Part shown: piece by piece, positions 23,132 through 35,054 of the stretch | Numbering within the stretch: position 1 is the first letter of the stretch | Layout: each line of letters begins with the position of its first letter | Source of the DNA: Gymnothorax reevesii | Lineage: Eukaryota > Chordata > Actinopteri > Anguilliformes > Muraenidae | Direction of reading: 5' to 3' | Length of the DNA stretch: 64,000 nt | Assembly: GCA_029721435.1 (NCBI GenBank) | Contig: CM056577.1 | Coordinates: forward strand, 114,946,219 to 115,010,218 | The notes under the pieces: generated by a model | Told to the model about the DNA's origin: nothing | Seen by the model: only the letters and a program-made list of their open reading frames with translations | Databases searched by the model: none | Translations under genes and position numbers: made by a program

Positions 23132-23757
23132 TATCCCTGAACGCCCCCAATCCTCCAATTCCCCAATCCTTGAATTAACTTTCATTTGAACTTAATTTCA
23201 GGTCAATCGGACAAATGGTTCTGAAGATATGGCCAAAATGGTCATTTTCCATCACAAAGCGCCACCTGGTGGCAAAATATTGAACCATACAGGTATGATG
23301 TCATCATGTGACACGTTGTGAGGTCATGACCTCGCAGTTTCACATAGTTTCAAGTCAATTGGACAAATGGTTCCAAAGATATGGCAAAAATGGTGAATTT
23401 TATGTGACAAAGCTCCACCTTGTGTCAAAATTTTGAACCAAACAGGTATAATGTCATCCTGGGACACATCCTCAGGTCATGACCTTTCATTTGCATTTGA
23501 TTTGAGGTCAATGGGACAAATATTTCCAGAGATATGATAAAAACAGTGATTTTTCTGTTTTTGGCCCCTGGTGGCCAATCTATAAGTTGTAAATTGGCCA
23601 AAATCGAATCAGTTCTTCCTCTTTAAGATACTTACTTATATGCAAAACATGAAATTTCGAATTGAAATATTACTGAAGTTATCGCGTTAAAACGTAGGGC
23701 GGCGCAGCGGCGGCGGTCGGACCAAAAACATAATATCCCCGAAACGCCGTTCGGGGA
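23132..23757 (+). mobile_element. Hairpin-ended element E2 with three ~153-bp units
   Basis: The 3' end is a perfect 8-bp stem TCCCCGAA/TTCGGGGA (23736-23743 and 23750-23757). The 5' end holds the matching TATCCCTGAACGCC (23132-23145), against TATCCCCGAAACGCC in the hairpin. Three tandem units start at GGTCAATCGGACAAATGG (23201), AGTCAATTGGACAAATGG (23353) and GGTCAATGGGACAAAT (23506). The tail has AAGTTATCGCG, a GGCGGCGGTCGGACC tract and CATAATA before the hairpin, the same layout as E5. The element probably extends a few bases to either side. No protein is encoded. Confidence 0.7.
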
Positions 23758-23769
23758 CATAAATAAATA

Positions 23770-25019
23770 CACAACATCTCACAAGAGTGAGCATCTTGAT
23801 ACAGAAAATTACATGCCAAGTTACTGTTACATTATCACACACAGAAACACAGGCACAATCAAACTCAAACTCATGTATGAATCAAAAAGTATCTCTCCCA
23901 CACATACACGCGCTTACACACACACACACAAACACACACTAACTTTTCTGATAGAAAAGTTGCACTCTGTCCAAAGTCGTCAAGCAGATTAATCAAAAAA
24001 AAAAAAAAAACAGTTATCCTTGCTAGCACCGCAGATAAACTACTTCTTGCCACAACGATAGATTGTTTATTTCTCTGCGCATTAATACAAAGGCTGGGAC
24101 AAGGCGTTGAAGATTTTAAAAAATTGTGAGTGCTAACATTTGCTGAACCTGCAGCTGATTGGCCCTTCCAGTCCCCCCTAAGCGCAGGCTTCGCTGGCTG
24201 ATTGTATTCCCAGGTGTGTCTCATGGCCGATGAAACTCGTGACCTGCTCATGGGGAAAAGGAGCCGCAGGCCGGCTTTTGCCACACTGCCTTCCGAAATA
24301 TGCACGCCCACTCTCAGCAGGCACTGCGGGGTGTTATGTCAGGTCTGACGCACTCCCGGGGCGACTGTCACAGCTGGAGGAGAAATGAACACAAAGGCCA
24401 GTCCCAAATGTTGATTCCAGGGCACTCTGGGAAATTGGAGGACTGAGGAGTAGAGGGGAGGGTGCGGGTGGCATGAAGCCTGGCCCATTGGCTGCTGCAA
24501 GCAGGTGAACTACTAATTTATTCAGGTAAATTGACATCAATTATCCGTCTGGTGCAGCTGGCGATTATCCTGCCTATGGAATGAGGGTTTTGTGAAACCA
24601 AAAGACGGGGGCGTTGAGGAGAGTGTGGGGCGAGGGGCTGTAATTGAGCCTCGTTTTAAAGTCTTATTCCTTTGTCTTGTGACGTGTTGAGCCACTGCAG
24701 TAGGCCCCAGAGACCTGGCAACTCTGATAGTTAATAAAAATAGAAAGTCAATGTTTTTCCCCTCAAGAAAATGTGCAATGAACATATGTTTCCTCTTACA
24801 CAGCAATGCATTCCCCCTAATTGAGCTTTTTTCGTGCCCACCACCTGGCAACTGCATGATATGCTCACACACTGCACTAAAATATAATAAAATATATCTG
24901 TGAAACTTGTCAAGAGGAACATTTACGCCAAATTAAGAAAGCTAAAATTGACAGAAAATCAATACATTTTTTGCAAAATATTATCCATAAATTTAAATAT
25001 ATTCCTGACCAAGGTACTG
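23770..25019. other. No gene recognised
   Basis: CA run at 23917-23938 and an A-run at 23996-24010. 24130-24560 is moderately G+C-rich and repeat-free. The 146-residue minus-strand frame at 23871-24311 has no recognised domain. Confidence 0.4.
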
Positions 25020-25145
25020 GCTTTAGAACTGGAGTGGGTCCCCGGGCTCTGCTCTGTGGCTGCCCACTGCTCCTAACTATAGGATGGGTTAAACGCAGAG
25101 GACAAATTACCCCACGGGGTTCAATAAAGTGTTTCCATGTTTTCC
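25020..25145 (+). repeat. SINE tail fragment
   Basis: GGCTGCCCACTGCTCCTAAC, AGGATGGGTTAAACGCAGAG, GACAAATTACCCCACGGGG and TTCAATAAAGTGTTTCCATG follow the order of a fish SINE tail, which ends in short (TTCCATGT) repeats. The tRNA-related head is missing. Confidence 0.6.
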
Positions 25146-25861
25146 ATGTTTGAATACACGTCAAATCACGATTCTCCATTGTGATCCTCTCTGCAACCAA
25201 TCACTTGTCTCCTAACGTTTGGTCACAGTCATAAAAACACATGAAAACGGAGCCAAGAAGATTTCTATTTCTCGATGGAAATGAGTGGGCCGATACTTGC
25301 AAAAAGTGAAGTGTATGCAGTAGCCCAGAGAGAAATAATGTGTATTGCTTTTTCCAAGATATTTGAACATTTCCCATGAGGAATCGCTGCAAATCCAAGT
25401 AATGAGAAATCAAACCAACAGGATTGCTTGGGCCTACCAATAAGCAATACTTGAACTTGGCCCTAGTATTGCTGCTGTTGTAGGTTTTTTAAATGTATTT
25501 AAAATGCTAGTGCTTCAGGGCATTTTTTTTTAGGGAACAATATTTTATCTTCTGAAAATACTGTCAATCCAAAGAAGTATGTCGACTGCTATTTATTGCA
25601 TATATTACATAATGCGGATATTGAAAGTTCCATCATATGGAGCACGCAATGTGCGCATATAATGAGGCAAATGTATGGCATAATATGGCGGCGCGTGCAG
25701 CAGTGGCACCTAGTGAACTGCAAATTGGTTAAAAACAGACCATTTTTTGAAAATAATGATTTGTCTTGACCTGTTTTCAATCATTTAATGAAACTGACTT
25801 CAAGTGAACTCCGAAAACAGTCGATAATATCTGGAGTAGCCAGTTCTGCTCGTTAAGGTAA
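25146..25861. other. No gene recognised
   Basis: AT-rich sequence. 25765-25861 is related to the core of the following hAT element (see findings). Confidence 0.4.
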
Positions 25862-25869
25862 GATGCGCA

Positions 25870-26617
25870 CAGTGGCGGAGCTACAGGGGGAAGACACGTC
25901 CCTTTTAGTCCTGGCTAGATCTCAGTCATTTTCCTTTATTGAAAATAATTTCCAATTATTGTAATAGGCAACTGAAGACACAGTTTCTCTCCACATGCGA
26001 TCTAACAGCCATTAAATCGCGGGTTTAATTCAGTACAGTGGCGAAACAGAGAATTGGGTTGCACAAAACAGCCGTTTAAAACAATTATAAATCCTGACCT
26101 GTTCTCAGTCATCTTCATGATCAACAAAAGGTTCACTCCGAGAGCACTCCACACTTAACAGGTGTTGCTTGTTCTCTCCGATTAGGTAAGACAACAATCA
26201 TTCATCTGGACCCGTATTTGCTGTATTTAAATCTACGTTATTCAAAGTTGCATAGCCTACCTGTCGACTCTCACGCAAATAGCTTGAGCCGCACGCTTTT
26301 TATAACCTATTAAGTGCCACTGTTTTTTTTTTTTTTTTTTTAAATCAACCCACGAAATACCGAGAGTGAAAGTCCGCGTTTCATTGGAACACGGACCAAT
26401 TCAATCACACGAAGCATTGGCAAATTAATAAGTAAATTACTTTTCTGCACTGAATTTAGCCCAGGATTTCATCGCTGTTAGATCGTATACGGTGAGAAAC
26501 CGTGTCTTCAGTTGCCAATTGCGATCATTGGGAAAGACGTCAATAAAGGAAAAAGATTGAGATCTAGCCAGGAGTAAAAGGAACGTGTCTTTGCCCCCCC
26601 CTGTAGCGCCGCTACTG
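25870..26617. mobile_element. Foldback hAT element, 8-bp TSD GATGCGCA
   Basis: The ends CAGTGGCGGAGCTACAGGGG and the inverted CCCCTGTAGCGCCGCTACTG are flanked by perfect GATGCGCA duplications (25862-25869 and 26618-26625), the hAT hallmark. The inverted arms continue with GACACGT, CCTTTTA, CCTGGCTAGATCTCA, CAACTGAAGACACAGTTTCTC and GATCTAACAGC, reaching about 180 bp per side, so the element could fold on itself. A T-run (26324-26341) lies in the middle. No transposase is present. This is non-autonomous and relatively young, judging by the intact duplication. Confidence 0.88.
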
Positions 26618-26625
26618 GATGCGCA

Positions 26626-28550
26626 CTAATAAGCCTTGATCTGTTTTTAGTCATTTTCTTCGATTAACAAGTTTTCCAATGATATGAATAAGCCATTGGC
26701 AGTTAAACACAACTTTCCTCTTAATGCAATATTGCGAATATTTAAGAGAAAAAATTTTATTCACATTATAAAAAAGACAAACTACGATGTTAACTTTCTT
26801 GTTTGATTTAAGCACATCGTGCTGTATCAATCTTGATTGTTTTATTTCAACAAAGAAAGGAAAATTAGCAACTAACATCTGCAAACAAATGGCATTGATT
26901 GCAATTTCCTGTGAAAATGGTGCGTTTTCTTTCCTGTGTTATCTTACTGAGGAAAACTGGCCAAACCTGAGAATGGTGAACGTTTTCAGAGTTTATGCAA
27001 TGTTATTTAAATGAAAGCTTGAAAACAGTTCAAGATCAATCATTATTTTCAAGGAATGTCTTGCACTTCGCCAATTTTCATTTCACCAGCCATCACTGGC
27101 GTACAGTACTCACATGAGCACAGCTGTGTCTGTGGCGTAGCTACCTGCAGCTTGTTTAGATGTATAAGGTTAAGATATTGACATTTATTGTTCATTCCTG
27201 CTGACTGACATCCGATGGTGCATATTTTGACTTGCAAAGTTGTATCAACCTTAGCTATCACATGACTACTTCTATGCACGTCAGCTGCCTCTCACAGCCC
27301 AATAATTCAATAAACTAGCATTAAATTATGCAATCTGACTTTACTTACAGATAAAACAAATCTGTGTAAGTACAGCATGCGGCTGTAAGTAAGTAGTTTC
27401 AGGCCATAATCTGTGTAGCAAGTAAGAATGAGAAGGCTGCCTTTCATAATCATCAAAGAAAGAAATCTACATCTAGATGCAATGTGCTGACCTATAAAAT
27501 TTCCAAGCTCTCGTCACCACCATGCACTTTCTCACCTACAGGCTGTACTGCCGATTAAGGGATATAAGAGTGATTTGGTGATTTGTGGCCATTTTGTGGA
27601 ATGTTGTCTGGCTTCACATCCCAGGGGGGCCCCTCTCTTAGCCCTCAGATCTCAGGAGCCACTATCAACACTCATCAGTACAGGGGAGAAAGATTCACAT
27701 TTAATTGCTCCAATAAAACAAACCAATTTGTGTTAGCAGCACCAGGCACCAGGGTGTTGGATGGACCGTCTGCCACATTGGATCATTTGTAAGATATCTG
27801 TGCCAGTAGGGATCGAGGGCTGTTAGCAAGGTGTCAGGTGTGTAAATGACAGAATGAGGAGAACAGCAGCATTGCAATAAGACCAAAAAGCCAAACGTAG
27901 CTTTGCCTGTCATGTTCCCATGAGTAGCCAATTGTTGATTATGCACACAAGAGTGTTAGCTAAATTCAAATAATAAAAAAAATTATTCTAATTGAATTCC
28001 CCTAATCCACGTAGGCATGCAGGCGGATTAGGGCATCGCCTGTTATTTTGACTGCGACAGGGAGGTAATATGGATATAATGGGAGATAGTTGTGCCACGA
28101 CCAACAGAGAAAGATTTTTCCCTTTACGGTAAATGCGCCTCTGCCTCCCGGAAATTATATTGTATGTGGCATATTCTGTTAGGTGACATAAATGTACACT
28201 TTCCTAGAATTAGGAGAGTAGAATGAAATAAATTCCAACAGACACACAAAAAGTACGCACTGACTTAATGAACACCTCAATGCATAAAATTGCCAGGACT
28301 GTACGCCGCTAGATAATTACAATGCTAAGTCACACAACCAAACACATACTCACACATGGATCAACAACTCTCACTCCCAAAACCCACACACTTTTCCCAA
28401 CCAGATCTCTGCTTAGTTTGTTCTTCATTCTAGCGGGTTGTTCCGCTTAATTGATTGATTGGCACGTTGTTCCCTTCGTGTGATCAGCTGTAGTCACCTT
28501 GATTGTCCTGTGTATATAGCTTGCTGGTTTTGTGTCAGTTGGGACTAGCA
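26626..28550. other. No gene recognised; possible conserved non-coding DNA
   Basis: AT-rich to about 27060. 27540-27800 and 28010-28160 are complex and repeat-free, candidates for regulatory elements on appearance only. CACACA-rich at 28330-28395. Confidence 0.35.
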
Positions 28551-28551
28551 C

Positions 28552-28976
28552 TATGTTTACACGTGGTCGGCCATTCTCATAAACGGACATTTCACCGTCT
28601 CCGTTTTCAAAAATGATATCATGCACACGTTTCAGTTTTCACAAAAGTTTTCGTTTACACGTACCCGTGTACACGTCGTCAAGAGCATATCAAACCTGTA
28701 GGTGGCAGTGCAACGATAAGCTCAAGCAAATGTTAGCCAATCAGAATCTCAAAAATGGCAACAACAGAAACGAATCACGATCATCCATGATTACCACGTC
28801 GACTGCCAAAAACTCAGTTTTTCTCAGTTTACATGCAACCGAAGTTTTCCAAAATCTCCACTCTGGCCGTAGTTTTTAGAAAGAATCATTTTCAGAGGCG
28901 AATTCTCCGTTTGTGTGTAAACGAAGGGCACAAAGAGGGAAATGTCTCAGTTTGTCAAAATAACTGAGTACATGCA
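28552..28976. mobile_element. MITE with GTTTACACG-type ends
   Basis: The left end GTTTACACGTGG with AAACGGACATTTCACCGTCTC is mirrored near 28895-28925 (CTCCGTTTGTGTGTAAACG). Inner phrases CCGAAGTTTTCCAAAATCTCC and TACACGTACCCGTGTACACG also occur in known fish MITEs of this type. Ends are approximate and the superfamily is not assigned. The next Tc1 element starts immediately to the right. Confidence 0.5.
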
Positions 28977-28982
28977 AACGGG

Positions 28983-30386
28983 GCACAAAAAAGTAGGAAC
29001 AGGGGCCTGGATACCATGGTGTAGTATCTCCTCTTCTTTTTAACACAGGGTGGAGGCGTCTGGGTATTGGGGAGACAAGTTTCTTGAGTTTAGCCATTGG
29101 AATTTGATCTCATCTTGTTAAATACAGGCTTCCAGCCGCTGGAGAGTTTTGGGTCTCCTTTGACGGACTTTTCCTTTAATTACGCTCCAAATGTTCTCAA
29201 TCGGTGAAAGATCAGGACTGCAGGCAGGCCAGTTCAGCACACGGACTCCACTACTATGAAGCCATGCTGTTGTAATAGCTGTAGTATGATTTTGCATTGT
29301 CCTGCTGAAATACACAAGGCCTTCCCTGGAATAAACATCGTCTGGCGGGGAGCATATGTTGCTCTAAAGTCTCTATATACCTTTCAGCATTCATGGTGCT
29401 TTTTAAAACATGCAAGTATCCCACGCCATACGGACTAATGCATCCCCATACCATCAGAGATGCTGGCTTTTGAACTGAACACTGATAACAGAAGGGGTGG
29501 TGTTTCTCATCTTTAGCCCGGAGGACACAACACCCATGATTTCCAACAAGAATGTCGAATTTGGACTCGTCTGACCACAGGACACTTTGCCACTTTGCTA
29601 CAGTCCATTTTAAATGAGCCTTAGCCCACAGAACACGGCGGCGCTTCTGGATCATGCTCAACAATGGCTTTTAGGTGGCATTTGTGGATGGCACAGTGGA
29701 CGGTGTTTACAGACAGTGGTTTTTTTGAAGTATTCCTGGGCCCATTTAGTAATGTCAATGACAGAAAATGACTGAATTATGCCTGCGAGTGATGCAGTGG
29801 CGTCTGAGGGCCAGAAGATCATGGGCATCCAGTAAAGGTCTTCAGCCTTGTCCCTTCCGCACAGAGATTTTTCCAGTTTCTCTGAATCTTTTGATGATGT
29901 TTTGCACTGTTGATGATGAGACCTTCAAAGCCTTCGCAATTTGACGTTGAGGAACATTGTTTTTAAAGTTTTCCACAATTCTTTTACACAAGCCTTCACA
30001 GGTTGGAGAGCCTCTGGTCATCTTTACTTCTGAGAGACTCAGCCTCTCTAAGACATCCCTTTAATAGCCGATCATGTTTCACACCTGATGCCAGTTAACT
30101 TAATTACTTGCTAAATGTTCTTTCAGCTGATTCTCTTATATATTAATTTGTCTTTTCAGCCCTTTTTTTCTGCCTGCGTCTCAACTTTTTTGAGACCTCT
30201 TGCAGCCAGAAAATTTGAAATAAGCTCATTTTGTGGATAAAAATGTAAAATGTCTGTTTCAACATTTGAAATGTTATCTGTGTTCTGTTGTAAATAACAT
30301 TGGCTCATGTGATCTGAAAGTCATTCCATTTTTATTTTATTCACAATTTACACTTCGTCCCGACTATTTTGGAATTAAGGATGTAG
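28983..30386 (-). mobile_element. Tc1/mariner element, family B, second copy
   Basis: On the minus strand a 136-residue frame (29254-29664) carries [20 protein letters not shown] at its start, then SLMVWGC and FQQDNAK, which are the first and second catalytic segments. The third, SPDLSPIENIWSVIKGK, lies in another frame at 29118-29315, so a frameshift of the gene separates it. A 22-bp deletion near 29668 breaks the frame upstream. The right terminal repeat (about 30195-30386) ends TTTTGGAATTAAGGATGTA. The left terminal repeat is mostly lost, starting only at CACAAAAAAGTAGGAACAGG. Between this copy and 4303-5779 the lesions are at different places, so a family consensus could be inferred from the pair. 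Confidence 0.9.
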
Positions 30387-30564
30387 TTTCTCCTCTCAGG
30401 TGCCTCTTCCAGTGAGCTAAATTATTAGTGAGAAAATTGTTAGTGAGCAAATTATTAGGTAGCGTCTCCTCATCCTCCTCGTTACAAATGTACCCCAGAA
30501 GCTCAATAGTCGATCCTGGACTTGGCTCCCCTCAGTCTTGTTCGTTACACACCTCAAGTTTTTT

Positions 30565-31925
30565 TTTTAGAACCTCAATCCCAAAAGAATTGGGAAATTT
30601 TCTAAGATACAAATAAAAGCATAATTCTCAAATCACTTTGTGCTTTTATCAATTTCAAAATGTTAAGCCTGCAACATGCTACAATGAAGTTTGGACAAGT
30701 TTACCACTGTGTATCATCACCTCTCATTTTAATTAAACTCAGATGACTATTTGAAAATGAGGACACTCATTGTTGGGCGTTTTGAAACGGGAATTTCCTC
30801 CCATTCTTGAACAACACTCTGGGGTCTTGTCATATTTCGTATTTAATAATCTACCGCACATTTTCAATAAGACAGGGGTCCGAGCTGCAGCCAGTACCTG
30901 TACTTGATTCCAAATCCAAGCTGTGATAATGCATGCAGAGTGTAGCTTGGTGTTATCCTACTGGAACTGGCAGTGTCATCCCTGAGAAACATGTCTGAAG
31001 GGCACATACATCAGTAACAGATTGACCAGTTGCCTTCACCAATATAGAAGTTGCCCATGCTGAGTACACTAATGTTGCCCCTGGCTATGACAGATGTTGG
31101 ATTCTGAAAGTTGCTGATTACAGTCGGGATGGTCCATCTCCTCTTTGGCCCTGAGGAAACAATGTCCATTATTTCCACCAGCAATTCAAATCAGGGAGGA
31201 GTCAGATCACAGCAGTGCTTTCTATCAACCTCAGAGGAGCTGGAGCCCAAAGAAGTCGGTGGTATTTCTAGATGGTGTTGATCCATGGCTTCCTCTTTCT
31301 ATAGTAGAATCTTACATTGCATATGATGATGCCTTGCAAACTGCCTTCACTGAAACATCTTTCGAAGTATTGATGAGCCCATTTGGCTATTTCCATAGAA
31401 GAGGCCAGCCGGTTCCTAATGTCGCGCTCATCCAATAGTGGCATTCAGCTTCATCTTTCATGCACAACGACTGCTCCGGTTAGTTTCTCCCAATCTCAGA
31501 ATCTTTTTACCATGTGACAGTCCACAGGAAAGGAGTGTATAAGGGATATTTTGGTCAAATTTAAATAAGTGCATCTGATGATCCCTTACCATGTACTAAA
31601 CATAGAAAAACAGTTTTTCTCTCAAACATTAAAAATCCCTTATACACCCTTTTCCTGTGGACTGTCATATATTATGGACTCTCAATAGTAAGTCCTGGGC
31701 CTGTTAAGACTGCATATTTTGTACTCAGTCATAATTGAATCACCTGTTGCTTATTCACCCATTTACCCATGGAATGTTTCAAATAGGTGTCACAATTGTT
31801 TTGAAATGAGTTGCAGGTATCAATTTCAAAATTTTTGACCATTTAGAAAAATTCAGTTGATAAGAAGAAATTTTAAATGTTTTTTCTGAGACGTTTTTAA
31901 CTAAATACAGGCAAAAAATAATTAT
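30565..31925 (-). mobile_element. Tc1/mariner relic, family C
   Basis: The left end near 30570 (CCTCAATCCCAAAAGAATTGGG) and the right end near 31915 are of the Tc1 type with a long terminal repeat. In reverse, phrases such as AATGTCCATTATTTCCA (31159-31176), AAAGAAGTCGGTGGTATTTCTA (31248-31270), AAGTATTGATGAGCCCATTTGG and CCAGCCGGTTCCTAATG fit fish Tc1 transposase genes. Many stops are present. A 150-bp MITE interrupts it at 31514-31666. Confidence 0.7.
31514..31666. mobile_element. MITE nested in the Tc1 relic, ~30-bp inverted ends
   Basis: GACAGTCCACAGGAAAGGAG and GTGTATAAGGGAT at the left are mirrored by ATCCCTTATACACCCTTTTCC and TGTGGACTGTC at the right with very few differences. The interior of about 90 bp is palindromic in part. 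It interrupts the Tc1 sequence between CAGAATCTTTTTA and TATTATGGACTCTC. The target duplication is not certain. Confidence 0.75.
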
Positions 31926-34799
31926 AACTGAGGCTGTAGCTCAGAAGTTGCACTCCATAAAAAGTCATTCAGAGATGATTACTCAAAATAAATCATATTA
32001 ATCCTTGGTTGCTCTTTAGATAAAACACGTTGGTAAACAATTAATTGTTGATTTACAGCAGATTAATATAAAGGCAGGGATAAGAGAAGCATGTGGTCAT
32101 CAGCAAGTCTGACATCCTCATGGTCACCTCAACTTTGGAGATTCACTAATGTCACAATCTGCCATATTATGAGTCATCAACCATGACCTTGTGTTCAAGG
32201 CGGTAGGGTGGAGCGGGTCATGAGCAATAACACAGAGGCCCCGCGGACATTAAGGTGATAATTCATTTAACCTGCGATTAATAACACTAGTTTTACACTG
32301 ATGATTATGAGGCAGTGATACACAATACAATTCTGATACATGACTTACATTTATTCCTTTAATTGCATGGTGCATTATTCTATTTACCAGAATAGGCTAA
32401 ACTGCCAGTGATTCTGGGCATGTGGTTGTTGGCATTTACTGGTGGAATCAGCAAAAAGGTTGTGTTTCTGACATGGTTCTCGCAAGTCATATACGGCCAT
32501 TCTTATGTTTCAGATTAAACACCAACTATCACCTTCCACAACATTTAAATGACACTCCCACTGGTGCCATCACGTTTTCATTGAACCCATCCTCCTGAAA
32601 TTCAACTGCACCGACAACCACTTCTCTGCCCAGTTTTGTGAAGCTCTGGCAGAATATAATGAATTCCTCTTTGTGGTAGGAGTGAAAAATAGAATAAACG
32701 AAACATTATCAGTGTGCTTATCGTCAGACCTACTGCAGGCCCATATTATTATTTTTTTTTATTGTTTACAGAAGCTGACTCATTCGAAGAGATAACAGTT
32801 TGTACTGCGATCATCTTAATTACATGTTTACGCCTTTTCACTCTATCAACATGAATTTATTTTAAATAATACATAAAAACAAGTGCTTTTCAATTTTTTT
32901 ATTAATTTTCTACTGCAAAGACAATTCATATTTTATACTCCTTGTTTTTCACCTACAAAATGTGTATAATAAACAACCGCTTTAATTCTTCCTGATGCTG
33001 CCATTTTCGACACGTCTAACAGTCTCGGCATGGCCAACTCCTTTATGGCTGATTTTAAAGCTGCCCTGCAGAGTCCTGAGAACAGCAATGACCTCCCGAA
33101 ACTTTACTCCCAAGTGGCTTCCCTGTCATTCATAAAAAAGTGAAGGACATGACTTGTATTTTAATGAAAACTCTCGACAATGTTTATTTTTTTTCATTAC
33201 ATTTGAGCCAATTACTAACTGAGAATAAAAAAAGTACTGACTGAGTTGTTTCCCTGTAATCCAAAAAAAAAACAAAAAACAAAAATGTTTTTAGCTTTCA
33301 AAAAAGCACCACAGGGTTATCCAAAAAGCCGAAAAACAGCCGCACAAGAAAGTTCGGGAAAAGTGTGCCAGGAAATTCGATCGGAGTAATTGAGAGCGGC
33401 AAAAAAAGGCTGCTGTCACTCACAGCACTGCAGTTAAGAGTGTATCCTGCTGCGGGTCTGACGGCTACCGCTAGGGCCCGCCCGGCTGCGGTCACTCGGG
33501 AAGACATTAAAAGCATCTTTCATTTTTCCCCAAGAAACTCTCTGTTTTGCACCTGTGGACTAGCGCATTTCCAAATGACAGCTCCCCATGGATCCTTGGA
33601 TGCACCGCTGCTAGTGCCTGATGGTTAAATCACCCAGAGAAAGAGGAACGCTCGGTGAAATGAATCCCGCTAATTGCAAATGGATTTGAGTTTGCTCCAT
33701 GGGCACCAGTGCTTTTCCATACCATGGTCTCTCTTCACTGATAATTATGTCTTAAGTGTTAAATTGTCTTATTAGTTTCATCTTTAAATATAAATTGAAA
33801 TTCCCGTTTTATTGCGTACCGCTATATTATATACACTGATGCTGAAATCTTCTGGGAATTTGATGTTGAATTTCTCTGACCAAGTTAATAGAGAAAACAT
33901 TAGTGATTACCCTTCTTCGAGGAATTGGTCAGTTAATGTTTTAGGTTCTCTACCAGACCCTCATTAAGGATTACACACCATTTAGAGGGGCTGAATTCTG
34001 AGGTATTTCTAGTTCTTTTTAAAAAAATCATTCCACTGTTATCAGTCCAGATAAAACTGTCAAAAGGGGTTCAATGCAACCTTGCACATTGCTGAGTATA
34101 CAGGCCAAACGAAAATTGAGTGATTTGACTGGCCAAGTGTCGGTGCTACAACAAGTGGTTAAATTGAAAGCAGCATAGCAATTTGACAGAAAATTTGTTG
34201 ATCAGGGTGGACAGTTTTGGTGATAATTAATGTAATGGTCCGTGACATAAATTATGCCTGCATGTGCAACCATGAACTTCAAAGCACTCATGTGCTTTAA
34301 AAACTTGTTGCTGACAAATTGCAAAAACTACAGCAAACAGTTGCATTCTGCAACCATTTTGTCACCAAACAAGTTTCAAACTAGTGTGGCGCAACTTTGT
34401 TAAATAGATGATCTCAAAACAGCTGGAGATCTTAGGATGCCTGTCAAAAAACCACAGAATTATTTTCAGAAATAGACGGTGTCGTTCAGTTCTGTGAATG
34501 ACATGAATGGACCAAAAACCTGGATCCATGGTGAACCGTTATGTCACAGTGAATTGCGTCTACATAACCAGTCAAATGTAGAAAAAGCAGGTTTGAGTTT
34601 TTAAAATGGCAGAGTTTGTCAACTCTGTATTTTGATGTCATAATCTGTCTGCCGTCATCTGCTGTCTGTTATCCAAAAACAATTTGACCAAATTTGTTCA
34701 AAAGCAATTTATTAAACAACTGTAGAAAAGACATAATAAAAACTTCGATACGATGTCTTCAACTTCCAGCAGTCAACTCCCCATTGATCGACAGCCGCT
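31926..34799. other. No gene recognised; AT-rich with complex patches
   Basis: About 2.9 kb without a recognised element. 32080-32650 and 33290-33700 are complex and repeat-free; the latter has a CpG-rich core (33450-33500) and a TAATTGCAAATGG homeodomain/octamer-like site near 33672. These are candidate regulatory stretches on appearance only. Confidence 0.35.
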
Positions 34800-34909
34800 A
34801 TCATTGTCAAATATTAAAATTAGTTTGACGATCTGAAACAATAACGGGTGACAGATTTGGAAATTTACAAGGAATCGGGAGGGAGGGCAAATGCCTTTTC
34901 ACAGCACTG
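34800..34909. mobile_element. Solo right terminal repeat of Tc1 family A
   Basis: AAAATTAGTTTGACGATCTG, GACAGATTTGGAAATTTAC, GGAGGGAGGGCAAATGCC and CAGCACTG at 34902-34909, followed by TA, match the right end at 890-974. The rest of the element is missing, so this is a truncated remnant. Confidence 0.7.
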
Positions 34910-35054
34910 TAAATCCGCAGGAAGAGTCCATAAGGTCACTGTCATTGATTTTATTAAAATCACTGTGAATCTATCTCTAAACAGTTACACTGATTTGCAC
35001 AAAAAAAAAATATGGATTGTAGCATGTCCACAGGGATAGAGAGAGGTGACGAAT

